In this document: positions 17,477 through 26,306 of the stretch, piece after piece
Layout: each line of letters begins with the position of its first letter
Numbering within the stretch: position 1 is the stretch's first letter
NCBI GenBank assembly: GCA_017551095.1
Contig: JAFZMQ010000041.1
Coordinates: 1-64,000, forward strand
Reading direction: 5' to 3'
DNA length: 64,000 nt
From: Clostridia bacterium
GTDB lineage: Bacteria > Bacillota > Clostridia > UBA1381
Notes under the pieces: model-generated
The model's database searches: none
The model's input: the letters and a program-made list of their open reading frames with translations, nothing else
What the model was told of the DNA's origin: nothing
Position numbers and translations under genes: made by a program

Positions 17477-19216
17477 ATGATAAAGAGGCTTTTAAAATCG
17501 GTAAGAGAATACAAAACGCCGACAATATGGACGCTGATTTTAATACTTATGGAGGCGGTTATTGAAACATTTATCCCGTTTATAACTGCAAGGCTTGTCA
17601 ATAATATTCAGGCACAGGTTGCGATAGCCGAGGTAATAAAAACGGGAGTTTTGCTCATAATCATGGCGGTTTTGTCGCTTTTGTGCGGCGGAGGGGCGGC
17701 ATTTACAAGTGCTCACGCATCGGCAGGATTTGCAAAGAATTTAAGGCATGATATGTTTCAAAAAATCCAGACCTTTGATTTTGAGAACATAGACAAATTT
17801 TCGTCTTCTTCGCTCGTAACACGAATGACTACCGATGTTACAAATGTTCAAATGTCCTTTATGATGATAACGAGAATAGCACTAAGGAGTCCTTTGATGC
17901 TCATATTCTCAATAATAATGGCGTACATAATGGGCGGAATTCTGGCATCGGCGTTTGTAATTGCGATTCCCGTTCTGGGAATAGGACTTTTCAAAATCGC
18001 ACAAAAGGCTATGCCTGCTTTCCGCAGAGTATTTAAAAAGTATGACAGAATGAATGAATCCATAGAGGAAAATGTCCGTGCAATGCGTGTGGTAAAGGGC
18101 TTTTCACGCGAAGAATACGAAAAGGAAAAGTTTGGCGTAGCGGCACAGGATATCTGTACCGATTTCACAAAAGCGGAACGGCTTGTGGCACTGAATATGC
18201 CGCTTATGCAGCTTTGTGTGAATTTCAATTCTGTGTTTATTTTGTATATCGGCTCAAAGCTTGTCATAAACCGTATGGGCGGAATCGGTATTGGACAGAT
18301 TTCGGCAATGCTCACATACGGTATGCAGATTTTGATGTCGCTTATGATGCTGTCAATGATATATGTCATGCTCACAATGTCGGCAGAATCCGCAAAAAGA
18401 ATCTCGGAGGTTTTGGAGGAAACACCGTCTTTAAGCGAACCGAATAATCCGATAACGAGTGTGGCAGACGGGTCAGTGGAGTTTAAAGATGTGAGCTTTA
18501 AGTATAGCAAAAATGCAAAGCTTTTTGCTCTTTCCGATATTAACTTAAAAATTGCGTCGGGAATGACGATTGGGATTATCGGCGGTACGGGGTCGAGTAA
18601 ATCGTCGCTTGTTCAGCTGATACCAAGGCTGTATGATACGACGGAGGGAAGCGTTTTAGTCGGCGGCAAAGATGTGCGGGAATATGACATAGAAACGCTA
18701 AGAAATGCCGTTTCTATGGTTTTGCAGAAAAATCTGCTTTTTTCGGGAACAATTAAAGAGAACTTAAAATGGGGAAACGAAAACGCAACAGACGAGGAAA
18801 TCAAAGAGGCTTGTAAAATCGCCGCTGCCGACGAATTTGTAGAGCAATTCCCTGATAAATATGAAACGAAAATAGAACAGGGCGGAACGAATGTTTCGGG
18901 TGGTCAAAGACAGCGTCTTTGCATAGCACGGGCACTTCTCAAAAAGCCGAAAATTCTCATTTTAGATGATTCAACAAGTGCCGTTGATACAAAAACAGAT
19001 GCAAAAATCCGTAAGGGATTAAAGGAGTATCTGCCGGAAACTACTAAAATCATAATTGCACAGCGTGTGGCGTCTGTCGAGGATGCAGATATGATTATCG
19101 TTATGGATAACGGCAGAATTTCCGAAACGGGCACACATCAGCAACTAATAGAATCAAGCGAAATATACCGTGAGATATATGAGCAGCAAACGAGCGGGGG
19201 TGGCAGTGATGAATAA
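17477..19216 (+). CDS. ABC exporter half-transporter, degenerate catalytic site
   Basis: A 579-residue multidrug/lipid-type exporter: six membrane segments (about 15-300), then an ATPase domain (about 340-570). Walker A reads GGTGSSKSS, with Ser where Gly is usual in GxGK. The signature NVSGGQRQR is intact. Walker B ends LILDDSTSAVD, with Asp in place of the catalytic Glu. In heterodimeric exporters such as BmrCD and TM287/288 one half has exactly this kind of non-catalytic site. The next gene overlaps it by 8 bases and has a canonical site, so the two form one transporter. The substrate is unknown. Confidence 0.92.
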   Translation: MIKRLLKSVREYKTPTIWTLILILMEAVIETFIPFITARLVNNIQAQVAIAEVIKTGVLLIIMAVLSLLCGGGAAFTSAHASAGFAKNLRHDMFQKIQTFDFENIDKFSSSSLVTRMTTDVTNVQMSFMMITRIALRSPLMLIFSIIMAYIMGGILASAFVIAIPVLGIGLFKIAQKAMPAFRRVFKKYDRMNESIEENVRAMRVVKGFSREEYEKEKFGVAAQDICTDFTKAERLVALNMPLMQLCVNFNSVFILYIGSKLVINRMGGIGIGQISAMLTYGMQILMSLMMLSMIYVMLTMSAESAKRISEVLEETPSLSEPNNPITSVADGSVEFKDVSFKYSKNAKLFALSDINLKIASGMTIGIIGGTGSSKSSLVQLIPRLYDTTEGSVLVGGKDVREYDIETLRNAVSMVLQKNLLFSGTIKENLKWGNENATDEEIKEACKIAAADEFVEQFPDKYETKIEQGGTNVSGGQRQRLCIARALLKKPKILILDDSTSAVDTKTDAKIRKGLKEYLPETTKIIIAQRVASVEDADMIIVMDNGRISETGTHQQLIESSEIYREIYEQQTSGGGSDE

Positions 19217-21107
19217 CAGAAGAAAACCAAATCCCCACACAATTAAAAGAGTGATAAAAACCCTGTTTTCGTTTTATCCTGTGCTTTTCCCGATTACTAT
19301 TGCGTTTATTCTGATTTCTTCCGCAGCAGCGGCAGTACCGGACATTTTTATAAAGAAAGTTATCGCCATCATTGAAAAATGGGGCGAAACAGGCAATTGG
19401 TCGGGGGCAAAAACCGAGCTTGTACCTGCTATGATTACGCTTGTTACGATTTATGTTGTGGCACTGATTATGGTGTACGTGTATAATCAGCTGATGGCGG
19501 TTATAACGCAGGGCTTTTTGGCAAAGATGCGTCAAAAAATGTTTGACGGTATGCAAAATCTGCCCATTCGTTATTTTGATACGCATAAAACGGGCGACAT
19601 AATGAGTACATATACAAATGATATTGATACCCTGAGACAGCTCATATCTCAGGCAATACCGTCGCTACTCCGTGCAGGAGCGGTAGTGGTGTGCGTTTTT
19701 GGTGTAATGCTCTATTATAGCATATGGATGACTTTAATATTGCTTGTCGGCGTTTTGTTTATGATGTTTGTATCGAAAAAGGCGGGAAGTGGTTCGGCAA
19801 AATATTTTATAAAACAACAAAAATCGCTGGGCCGTGCAGAAGGCTTCATTCAGGAAATGATGAACGGACAGAAGATAATAAAGGTTTTTTGCCACGAAAA
19901 TCAAGCCGAGCATGAATTTGACGAGATAAACGAAAAGTTGCGTGATGACAGCAGCAGGGCACACGCATATGCCAATTCATTGGGCCCTATAATAATGAAC
20001 ATAGGAAATGTTTTGTATGTTATCATGGCGGTGATGGGCGGACTTTTCTATCTTTTGGGGATACGGAATATCGCACTTTCCTTTAACCCTGTATTTTCTC
20101 TGGCAATAGCGGTTACATTCCTCAATATGACAAAGCAATTTACGGGAAATTTAAATCAATGCTCACAACAGATAAATGCGATTGTTATGGCACTTGCAGG
20201 TGCAGAGAGAGTATTCGCGCTTATGGACGAACTTCCCGAAACGGATGACGGATATGTGACGCTTGTAAATGCCGTAATTGATGATAAAGGCAATATAACC
20301 GAAACGGATAAACGCACGGGCGTATGGGCATGGAAGCATCCGCACGGTGACGGGACACTCACATATACCAGGCTTTCGGGAGAGGTGACCTTAAACGGAG
20401 TGGATTTTGAATATGAAGAGGGTAAACCTGTTCTTCACGATATAACGCTTTATGCAAAAACAGGGCAAAAGGTCGCTTTTGTCGGTGCGACAGGTGCAGG
20501 AAAGACAACGATAACAAACCTTTTAAACCGGTTTTACGATATTGCCGACGGCAAGATACGCTATGACGGCATAAATATCAATAAGATAAAAAAGAGCGAT
20601 TTAAGGCGGTCTTTGGGTATAGTTTTGCAGGATACAAATCTGTTCACGGGCACGGTTATGGACAATATCCGTTACGGTAAGCTTGATGCAACAGATGAAG
20701 AATGTATAAATGCGGCAAAACTTGTCGGAGCGGACGATTTCATAACAAGGCTTCCAAGCGGTTATGAAACGGTTATCGCAAATAACGGAGCGAACATCTC
20801 GCAGGGACAGCGTCAGCTTATTGCGATAGCAAGAGCCGCCGTTGCAGACCCGCCCGTTATGATTCTGGACGAGGCAACATCAAGCATAGATACGAGAACA
20901 GAGGCTATTGTGCAAAAGGGTATGGATAGCCTTATGAAAGGCAGAACGGTGTTTGTGATTGCACACAGGCTTTCAACCGTTAAAAATTCTGATGTTATTA
21001 TGGTTATGGAGCAGGGAAGAATTATAGAGCGTGGCAATCACGAGGAGCTTATAGCGAAAAAGGGAAAATACTATCAGCTTTATACGGGAGCGTTTGAACT
21101 TGAATAA
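19209..21107 (+). CDS. ABC exporter half-transporter, canonical catalytic site
   Basis: A 632-residue partner of the preceding gene, with six membrane segments and a C-terminal ATPase domain. Walker A is GATGAGKTT, the signature is NISQGQRQL, and Walker B is MILDEATSSID with catalytic Glu. The cytoplasmic region before the ATPase holds an extra segment of about 45 residues (ETDDGYVTLVNAVIDDKGN... into the ATPase start), which is common in this half. ATG 19209 overlaps the upstream stop and follows GGGGG. A terminator lies 3 bases after the stop. Confidence 0.92.
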   Translation: MNNRRKPNPHTIKRVIKTLFSFYPVLFPITIAFILISSAAAAVPDIFIKKVIAIIEKWGETGNWSGAKTELVPAMITLVTIYVVALIMVYVYNQLMAVITQGFLAKMRQKMFDGMQNLPIRYFDTHKTGDIMSTYTNDIDTLRQLISQAIPSLLRAGAVVVCVFGVMLYYSIWMTLILLVGVLFMMFVSKKAGSGSAKYFIKQQKSLGRAEGFIQEMMNGQKIIKVFCHENQAEHEFDEINEKLRDDSSRAHAYANSLGPIIMNIGNVLYVIMAVMGGLFYLLGIRNIALSFNPVFSLAIAVTFLNMTKQFTGNLNQCSQQINAIVMALAGAERVFALMDELPETDDGYVTLVNAVIDDKGNITETDKRTGVWAWKHPHGDGTLTYTRLSGEVTLNGVDFEYEEGKPVLHDITLYAKTGQKVAFVGATGAGKTTITNLLNRFYDIADGKIRYDGININKIKKSDLRRSLGIVLQDTNLFTGTVMDNIRYGKLDATDEECINAAKLVGADDFITRLPSGYETVIANNGANISQGQRQLIAIARAAVADPPVMILDEATSSIDTRTEAIVQKGMDSLMKGRTVFVIAHRLSTVKNSDVIMVMEQGRIIERGNHEELIAKKGKYYQLYTGAFELE

Positions 21108-21109
21108 AC

Positions 21110-21140
21110 AAAATAACTGCCAAGAGGCAGTTATTTTGCT
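21110..21140 (+). terminator. Terminator of the ABC exporter operon
   Basis: A 12-bp perfect stem AAAATAACTGCC / GGCAGTTATTTT with loop AAGA, then GCTTTT. Confidence 0.85.
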
Positions 21141-21175
21141 TTTAAGAGGCAGTTACAGCACAGCTGCCTATCGTG

Positions 21176-21358
21176 TTAGTTTTGGCAGCATCTTTGGCAG
21201 CGGTTTCCGCAACAATTTTGGCACCGGCAGCTGCAAGAACAGTTATTTGTCTGATTGCAGCCGTTAGAATTATTATTGCCGAAAATGCTTTCTACTAAGC
21301 TGTTGTTACTGCAATTACAGCTGTTGCAATTGCAGCAGTTATTATTTCTGCGACACAT
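21176..21358 (-). CDS. Cysteine/asparagine-rich mini-protein
   Basis: A 60-residue protein with 16 Cys and a similar number of Asn, almost no hydrophobic residues except a central SLVESIFG, and CNC, CC, CSC motifs. I do not recognise a family. A perfect GGGGAGG site sits 8 bases before ATG 21358, which argues that it is really translated; an in-frame GTG at 21367 is less likely. It converges on the ABC exporter operon. Candidates are a spore-coat-like or metal-binding protein, or an exported peptide; none can be shown from sequence. Confidence 0.6.
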   Translation of the reverse strand: MCRRNNNCCNCNSCNCSNNSLVESIFGNNNSNGCNQTNNCSCSCRCQNCCGNRCQRCCQN

Positions 21359-21466
21359 ATTATTCACCTCCCCAAATATGTAACGAAATCCGCCGCTTAC
21401 TATTATACTATTCGCAAACTCATATATTGTGCGGTTTTTCTCATATAGATAATATGAGGTGAAGTT

Positions 21467-21655
21467 ATGTACGACTATAAAATGTGTCTTAACGATATGG
21501 CGGGACTTTTAAAGGATTTTCCGCACCTTAAAATATCCGAAATCGGTTTTTGCATCACGCTTCTGCCCATTTCGGATTTGGACAGAGTCGCAGAGGAAAA
21601 TATACCGCTCATTTTGTGCCTTATTTGTGAAATTTGCGATAAAAATGACCCGTAA
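21467..21655 (+). CDS. Small hypothetical protein
   Basis: A 62-residue reading frame with GAGGTGAAGTTATG at its start. The protein is acidic with a hydrophobic IPLILCLICEIC segment near the C-terminus and three Cys there. No family recognised. It lies 59 bases before the CCA-adding enzyme gene, in the same direction. Confidence 0.5.
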   Translation: MYDYKMCLNDMAGLLKDFPHLKISEIGFCITLLPISDLDRVAEENIPLILCLICEICDKNDP

Positions 21656-21714
21656 TACTTGTATGAACTGAATTTGTATGATATACTGTTTTACGGAAAA
21701 GGCGGTGTTGAGAA

Positions 21715-23061
21715 ATGGAGATGATTTTAAATCATTCCGCAGAACAGGTGCTGAAAACGCTTGAAAATGCGGGATTTAAGGCATATATTGTGGGCGGAGC
21801 CGTCCGCGATAGCATTATGGAAATAACACCGTCCGACTATGACATTGCGACAAATGCAAAGCCCTATCAGGTAAAATCGCTTTTTCCGAGAACAATAGAT
21901 ACGGGGCTTAAACACGGGACAGTAACAGTTGTAATAAATAAAACGGGGTTTGAGGTTACGACCTTTCGCACCGAAGGCGAATATAAGGATATGCGTCATC
22001 CTGACAGAGTTTGCTACATTGACGATATCGAAACCGATTTAAAGCGTCGGGATTTTACCGTAAATGCTATGGCGTATAGCTTAAAAGACGGATTTTTGGA
22101 CTGTTTCGGCGGACTCGGCGATATAAAGAGCAAGACGATAAAATGCGTAGGCGAGAGCGAAAGGCGTTTTAAAGAGGACGCACTCCGTATGCTCCGTGCC
22201 GTGCGTTTTGCTGCATGTCTTGATTTTGAGATTGATGCAAATACAGAAACTGCAATTAAAAAATGTGCGGTGCTTATTAAAAATGTAAGCAGCGAAAGGA
22301 TTTTATCAGAGCTTAATAAAATTCTTTTAAGCGATAATCCGAAAAAGCTGTATCTTTTGTATAAAACGGGGCTTATGAGGTATATAATGCCCGAATTTTC
22401 GGCATGTTTTTCGACAGAACAAAACAATAAGTATCATATATATAGCGTGGGTGAGCATATTATTGAAACGGTGAGCAACACGCCAAAGGATTTGGTTTTA
22501 AGGTGGGCGGCGCTTTTGCATGATGTGGGAAAGCCGTCAAGCCAAAGCCGTGACGCAAACGGGATTTATCATTTTTACGGGCATCACAGGGAAAGTATGC
22601 GTATAGCCGACAATCTTCTGCACAGGCTGAGGATGGACAAAGAGTCAATCCGAGATATTCTGGTACTTATTGAAAACCATGATGTGCATATGGACGCTTC
22701 ACCGATGGCGGTAAAGCGTATGCTCGGAAGAACGGGAGAAACGCTGTTTTTCAAGCTTTTAGAGTTGCAGGAGGCGGATAATAAAGCGAAAAATCCGCTT
22801 TATATAAATGACAGACTTGCCAAAATAGAAAAGGTGCGTGAGAAAGCACAGCAGATTATCGCAGAGGGACAGCCGTATATGGTATCGCAGCTTCAAATAA
22901 ACGGGCGTGACCTTATCAAGCTGGGCTATAAGGCAGGACGGGAGATAGGCGATACACTCAAATTCCTTTTAGATGAGGTTTTGATTGACCCTACACTGAA
23001 TAACAGAGAATATCTTATAAAAAGAGCGATTATGTTAAAAAGAGGGCGTCGGCTGAGGTGA
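21715..23061 (+). CDS. cca: CCA-adding tRNA nucleotidyltransferase
   Basis: A 448-residue class II tRNA nucleotidyltransferase that adds or repairs the 3' CCA. It has the head motif VGGAVRDSI...DYDIAT (about 25-45), the RRDFTVNAMAYS motif (about 110-121), the basic RFKEDALRMLRAVRFA motif, and a C-terminal HD domain (LLHDVGKP) found in many Firmicute versions. All four tRNA genes in this window already encode CCA, so here its role is mainly repair. ATG at 21715, with a second in-frame ATG two codons on. Confidence 0.93.
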   Translation: MEMILNHSAEQVLKTLENAGFKAYIVGGAVRDSIMEITPSDYDIATNAKPYQVKSLFPRTIDTGLKHGTVTVVINKTGFEVTTFRTEGEYKDMRHPDRVCYIDDIETDLKRRDFTVNAMAYSLKDGFLDCFGGLGDIKSKTIKCVGESERRFKEDALRMLRAVRFAACLDFEIDANTETAIKKCAVLIKNVSSERILSELNKILLSDNPKKLYLLYKTGLMRYIMPEFSACFSTEQNNKYHIYSVGEHIIETVSNTPKDLVLRWAALLHDVGKPSSQSRDANGIYHFYGHHRESMRIADNLLHRLRMDKESIRDILVLIENHDVHMDASPMAVKRMLGRTGETLFFKLLELQEADNKAKNPLYINDRLAKIEKVREKAQQIIAEGQPYMVSQLQINGRDLIKLGYKAGREIGDTLKFLLDEVLIDPTLNNREYLIKRAIMLKRGRRLR

Positions 23062-23074
23062 CTTGCCGACGCTC

Positions 23075-24460
23075 TTACTTTATGTATAGATTGGTAAAAT
23101 AGAAAAACATACACATTTCAAAAATTGCCGAGATTACCGTTGAAACGGCAACACCTAAAATGTTAAGACAGGGTATCCGTATAAAAACAGCAGACAAAAA
23201 AATGCTTAAAACTGAGGATATAAAACTGAATAAAAAAGGTGGAAATGTCTTTCCGTAGGCATACCAAAGGGTAGAAAGCAGATTGGTAACAGGGAGAATG
23301 ATAAGCATAGGAGATACAAAAATCAGCATTTTTGAATACTCCGCTGAACCGAATATGATTTTTGTTATTTGCGGTGAAAACATTATAATAAGTGTAGATA
23401 AAGATGCAGAAATAAGGAGCATTGCCTTTATGAGCCTTGATACAGAGTTTCTCAGTTTTTTTGTATTCTTTTCCGCAAAGCATTTTGATGCAAGTGGAAA
23501 AAAGGGTACGCAAAATGCATGAAGCAACCCTATTGGAAAACGGATTATAGTCATGGCATAACCGAAATATGCACCGTAAAGAACATTTGCACCTCTTGCT
23601 GAAAGTTTACCGCAATTCTTTACCGATTCAAAAGATGATACAAAACCCGGATATGTCATTAAAAGCCTTTGTGCTTGGTCATGGTTAAATCTGACCGCCA
23701 AAAGACTGTTTTTTATCACAGAATTTTCAAGAAGATTAAGGCTGCTTAAAATGACGGCATAAGCGGTAACCGGAATAGCGTAGGCGATAATTTCGCCGTG
23801 AATTTCCGTTTTTGAAAAGAGATTGATATTCTTAAAAAGCGGAATCATAAACAAAAACAAAATAAGCGTTGCCAAAGCCTCGCCTAAGGTTATCGCAAGT
23901 GCAGCACCCATCACGGCATACTTTAATGAAAAAATCCCGAAAATGTATGTAAAAATAAGTGCAAAAATGAGCTTTAAAACAGATTCCGCCATTTGCGATA
24001 CGGCACAGGGAATCATATTTGAATACCCCTCAAAACAGCTTTTTGCAAAAGCCCCCAAAGCAACAAAAAATATAGAAGGGGAAAGAACCAAAATGGCATA
24101 CTCTGCGGCAGGTTCTTTTAAAGAAATTGCAAGGAAACGCCGCGTTAAAAACATTAAAAATCCGCTTAAAATACCTAATCCGCATATTACCTTAAAGGAA
24201 AAAACCATCCCGCTTGATATATTGCTGTTTCTTCCTGAGCCTCGGCACTTTGAAATGAATTGTGTCAAAGCGATAGGCATACCGCATAAAACGGGGGTAA
24301 GAAATACAGAATAGATGCAAAGCGAAACCTGATAAAGTGCCATACCCTCCGCTTTTAAGCGGCGGGATAGAAAAATCCTTAAAACAGCCCCGAAAATTTG
24401 CGAAAATCCACATGCAAAAATAGAAAAGAGTGTGTTTTTTAAATAAGAAAGCTCGTTCAT
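23075..24460 (-). CDS. SpoVB-like polysaccharide/lipid flippase (MATE/MOP superfamily)
   Basis: A 461-residue integral membrane protein with about 12-14 predicted membrane segments. The N-terminus (LKNTLFSIFACGFSQIFGAV and FLSRRLKAEGMALYQV) matches the stage V sporulation protein B / MurJ-type flippases. In sporulating Firmicutes SpoVB-family proteins act in spore cortex synthesis by moving lipid-linked precursors. The assignment to SpoVB rather than a general oligosaccharide flippase rests on the N-terminal pattern. It converges on cca, with 13 bases between the stops. Confidence 0.8.
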   Translation of the reverse strand: MNELSYLKNTLFSIFACGFSQIFGAVLRIFLSRRLKAEGMALYQVSLCIYSVFLTPVLCGMPIALTQFISKCRGSGRNSNISSGMVFSFKVICGLGILSGFLMFLTRRFLAISLKEPAAEYAILVLSPSIFFVALGAFAKSCFEGYSNMIPCAVSQMAESVLKLIFALIFTYIFGIFSLKYAVMGAALAITLGEALATLILFLFMIPLFKNINLFSKTEIHGEIIAYAIPVTAYAVILSSLNLLENSVIKNSLLAVRFNHDQAQRLLMTYPGFVSSFESVKNCGKLSARGANVLYGAYFGYAMTIIRFPIGLLHAFCVPFFPLASKCFAEKNTKKLRNSVSRLIKAMLLISASLSTLIIMFSPQITKIIFGSAEYSKMLIFVSPMLIILPVTNLLSTLWYAYGKTFPPFLFSFISSVLSIFLSAVFIRIPCLNILGVAVSTVISAIFEMCMFFYFTNLYIK

Positions 24461-24578
24461 ACCCCGTTCTCCTGGCTAAAAAAATGGTAAAATAATGTAA
24501 TATTTTGCAATATTTTGTTAAATTTGCTAAATTTGCGGCAGAAATTTGAAAAAAATTGCTAAAATTCACCTAAAACTA

Positions 24579-24607
24579 TTGACAAGGGTGAATCTTTATA
24601 ATAAAAT
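24579..24607 (+). promoter_or_regulatory. Promoter of the HU gene
   Basis: TTGACA (24579-24584), 17-base spacer, TAAAAT (24602-24607), 55 bases before the HU start codon. Confidence 0.8.
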
Positions 24608-24662
24608 ACATACTCGTAAGGGAATGGTAAAATTCCCGAAATAAACTATTAGGAGGATTATT

Positions 24663-24938
24663 ATGAACAAAACAGAATTAATTGCAGCTGTTGCTGAGAA
24701 CGCTTCATTGACAAAAAAGGATGCTGAAAAGGCTATCAATGCTGTAATCAGTGCTGTAACAGGTGCTTTGGCTGAGGGTGATAAGGTTCAGCTTGTTGGT
24801 TTCGGTACATTCGAAGCAAGAAAGAGAGGAGCAAGAACAGGTAAGAACCCAAGAACAGGTGCTGCTATAAAGATTGCTGCATCAAAAGTTCCTGCTTTCA
24901 AGGCTGGTAAGGCTCTTAAAGGTGCTGTTAATAAGTAA
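24663..24938 (+). CDS. hup: HU-family nucleoid DNA-binding protein
   Basis: A 91-residue HU protein, standard length. It starts [12 protein letters not shown], has [11 protein letters not shown] and the DNA-contacting arm GRNP-like region read here as [10 protein letters not shown], and ends with ...[17 protein letters not shown] lies 7 bases upstream of ATG 24663. It binds and bends DNA without strong sequence preference. It heads the HU-rqcP-yabP-yabQ-divIC-S1 cluster conserved across Firmicutes, with a terminator directly behind it. Codon choice is more biased than in neighbouring genes, which fits high expression. Confidence 0.97.
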   Translation: MNKTELIAAVAENASLTKKDAEKAINAVISAVTGALAEGDKVQLVGFGTFEARKRGARTGKNPRTGAAIKIAASKVPAFKAGKALKGAVNK

Positions 24939-24948
24939 TCTAAAATCA

Positions 24949-24977
24949 AGAAGCTTCCGTTTTGGAGGCTTCTTTTT
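24949..24977 (+). terminator. Terminator after HU
   Basis: AGAAGCTTCC / GGAGGCTTCT stem (one G-T pair), 5-base loop, then TTTTT. It would leave rqcP dependent on read-through or its own promoter. Confidence 0.8.
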
Positions 24978-24998
24978 CTTTTGACGGAGGGGCGTTTT

Positions 24999-25238
24999 AT
25001 GCGATTGGATAAATTTCTTAAAGTTTCACGGCTTATTAAAAGACGCACAATAGCCAATGAGGCATGTGATGCCGAAAGAGTAGAGGTAAACGGGAGAGTG
25101 GCAAAAGCGTCTTATGATGTTAAAGTAGGAGATGTAATATCAATAAGAATGGGTGGAAAAGTAATAAAGGCAGAAGTTACCGACATAAAGGAACACGCCT
25201 TAAAAAATGACGCACCTCTTATGTATAAACTGCTGTAA
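24999..25238 (+). CDS. rqcP: S4-domain RNA-binding protein RqcP
   Basis: A 79-residue S4 domain protein (MRLDKFLKVSRLIKRR...VNGRVAKASYDVKVGD), formerly called YabO. In Bacillus, RqcP works with RqcH on stalled 50S subunits to add alanine tails in ribosome quality control. ATG 24999 follows GGAGG (24986-24990); an upstream in-frame TTG is not needed. Its position between HU and yabP matches the conserved gene order. Confidence 0.92.
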   Translation: MRLDKFLKVSRLIKRRTIANEACDAERVEVNGRVAKASYDVKVGDVISIRMGGKVIKAEVTDIKEHALKNDAPLMYKLL

Positions 25239-25250
25239 TATATAAAACAT

Positions 25251-25286
25251 CCCCCTCATATCTTTAAGGTATGAGGGGGTATTTTT
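25251..25286 (+). promoter_or_regulatory. Hairpin that acts as a terminator and may hide the yabP ribosome site
   Basis: A 10-bp perfect stem CCCCCTCATA / TATGAGGGGG (25251-25260, 25270-25279) with a 9-base loop and then TATTTTT. The 3' arm contains GAGGGGG, the only plausible ribosome site for yabP (ATG 25290, 10 bases on), and the 5' arm is its anti-sequence. The hairpin also sits between a housekeeping gene and sporulation genes. Confidence 0.6.
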
Positions 25287-25289
25287 ATT

Positions 25290-25559
25290 ATGGAAACAGG
25301 GATAGTAAAAACGCAGGTTCTGGAACTGAAAAACAGAGAGAGGGTAACGGTAAATTTAGTAGAAAATGTAGAACACTTTTCGCAATCGGAAATTCTTTTG
25401 AAAACGGCAACGGGAAACCTCAAAATATGCGGAAAAGATTTAAACCTTGAAGATTTGTCCAAGCAAGACGGAGGAATTGTTTTGACAGGTAAGATAGACA
25501 GTCTGATTTTTACCGATATAAAGGAAAAGCACAGCTTTTTTAAGGATATTTTAAGATGA
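25290..25559 (+). CDS. yabP: Sporulation protein YabP
   Basis: An 89-residue YabP-family protein (ILLKTATGNLKICGKDLNLEDL...LTGKIDSLIF), required for spore development in Bacillus, where it acts in the mother cell. Its ribosome site lies in a strong hairpin just upstream. The stop overlaps the start of yabQ by 4 bases, so the two are translationally coupled. Confidence 0.88.
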   Translation: METGIVKTQVLELKNRERVTVNLVENVEHFSQSEILLKTATGNLKICGKDLNLEDLSKQDGGIVLTGKIDSLIFTDIKEKHSFFKDILR

Positions 25560-26020
25560 AAATGTTTTTGACGGTTTCGCAGGAAATGACCGAATTTTTG
25601 ATTTCGCAGGGCATAGCCGTTTCCTGTGGGATTTTGTTCGATTTTTTCAGAAGTATAAAACCGAAAAAAATCGCAAAAATACTATCCGATTTATACGATT
25701 TATGTTGTATGTTTTTGCTTTGCATATTTTTTTGCATAATCTGGCAAAGATTTCTTTCAGGAATAGTCAGGTGGCATACGGTTTTGGGATTTGCAATAAC
25801 CCTTATCTTGTATTTTTTTACAATTCATAGGCCAATATTTACAGCATATTGCATAATGCTGAAAAAAATTTCCTGTTTTTTTGGTATATTTTTTAAAATT
25901 CTATTGACAGTTTGGGCTTTTTTAGGTAAAATTATACTGTGCATATCGTTGTTTTGTAAGAAACTATATATTGTCGATTGTGAAGGAAAAAAATATGAGA
26001 AAAAAGAGTATCGGATTTGA
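25556..26020 (+). CDS. yabQ: Spore cortex biosynthesis protein YabQ
   Basis: A 154-residue membrane protein with an N-terminal segment (GIAVSCGILFDFFRSIKP) and several further hydrophobic helices to about residue 130, ending in a lysine/glutamate-rich tail. This matches YabQ, which is needed for cortex formation. The start ATG overlaps the yabP stop. Its 3' end overlaps the divIC start by 26 bases. Confidence 0.85.
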   Translation: MKMFLTVSQEMTEFLISQGIAVSCGILFDFFRSIKPKKIAKILSDLYDLCCMFLLCIFFCIIWQRFLSGIVRWHTVLGFAITLILYFFTIHRPIFTAYCIMLKKISCFFGIFFKILLTVWAFLGKIILCISLFCKKLYIVDCEGKKYEKKEYRI

Positions 26021-26288
26021 TATTACAAAAGTGATTATGGCGATTACGGCAATAGCTGTTGTTGTTATGATAGGCAAGGGCATATCCGTCCAGCCGATAA
26101 TTGCGGCGAATAACGCAAAGGCTGAAAAGATAGCTGAGGATATTGCAAAAGAAAACCAGCGTATAGAGGAAATCGATAAAGCAATACAAAGTGCCGGAAC
26201 GGATGAATATATTGAGAAAATCGCAAGAGAAAAGCTTGGTATGATAAAGGCAAATGAAATTGTTTTTATTGACATATCCGGACAGTAA
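25995..26288 (+). CDS. divIC: Septum formation initiator DivIC/FtsB family
   Basis: A 97-residue bitopic membrane protein: short cytoplasmic N-terminus, one membrane segment (about 10-35), coiled coil (about 38-70, NNAKAEKIAEDIAKENQRIE) and a YIEKIAREKLGM(I/V)K motif typical of FtsB/DivIC. It acts in the divisome with FtsL and DivIB. ATG 25995 follows GAAGGA; an in-frame ATG at 25971 is less likely. Position in the HU-yabPQ-divIC-S1 cluster supports the call. Confidence 0.88.
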   Translation: MRKKSIGFDITKVIMAITAIAVVVMIGKGISVQPIIAANNAKAEKIAEDIAKENQRIEEIDKAIQSAGTDEYIEKIAREKLGMIKANEIVFIDISGQ

Positions 26289-26306
26289 TAGGGGGATTTT
26301 CGGCGT

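Noticed and set aside
17848-18510. 220-codon minus-strand frame inside the first ABC exporter gene
   Set aside because: Fully antisense to a conserved exporter; no ribosome site; shadow of codon bias.
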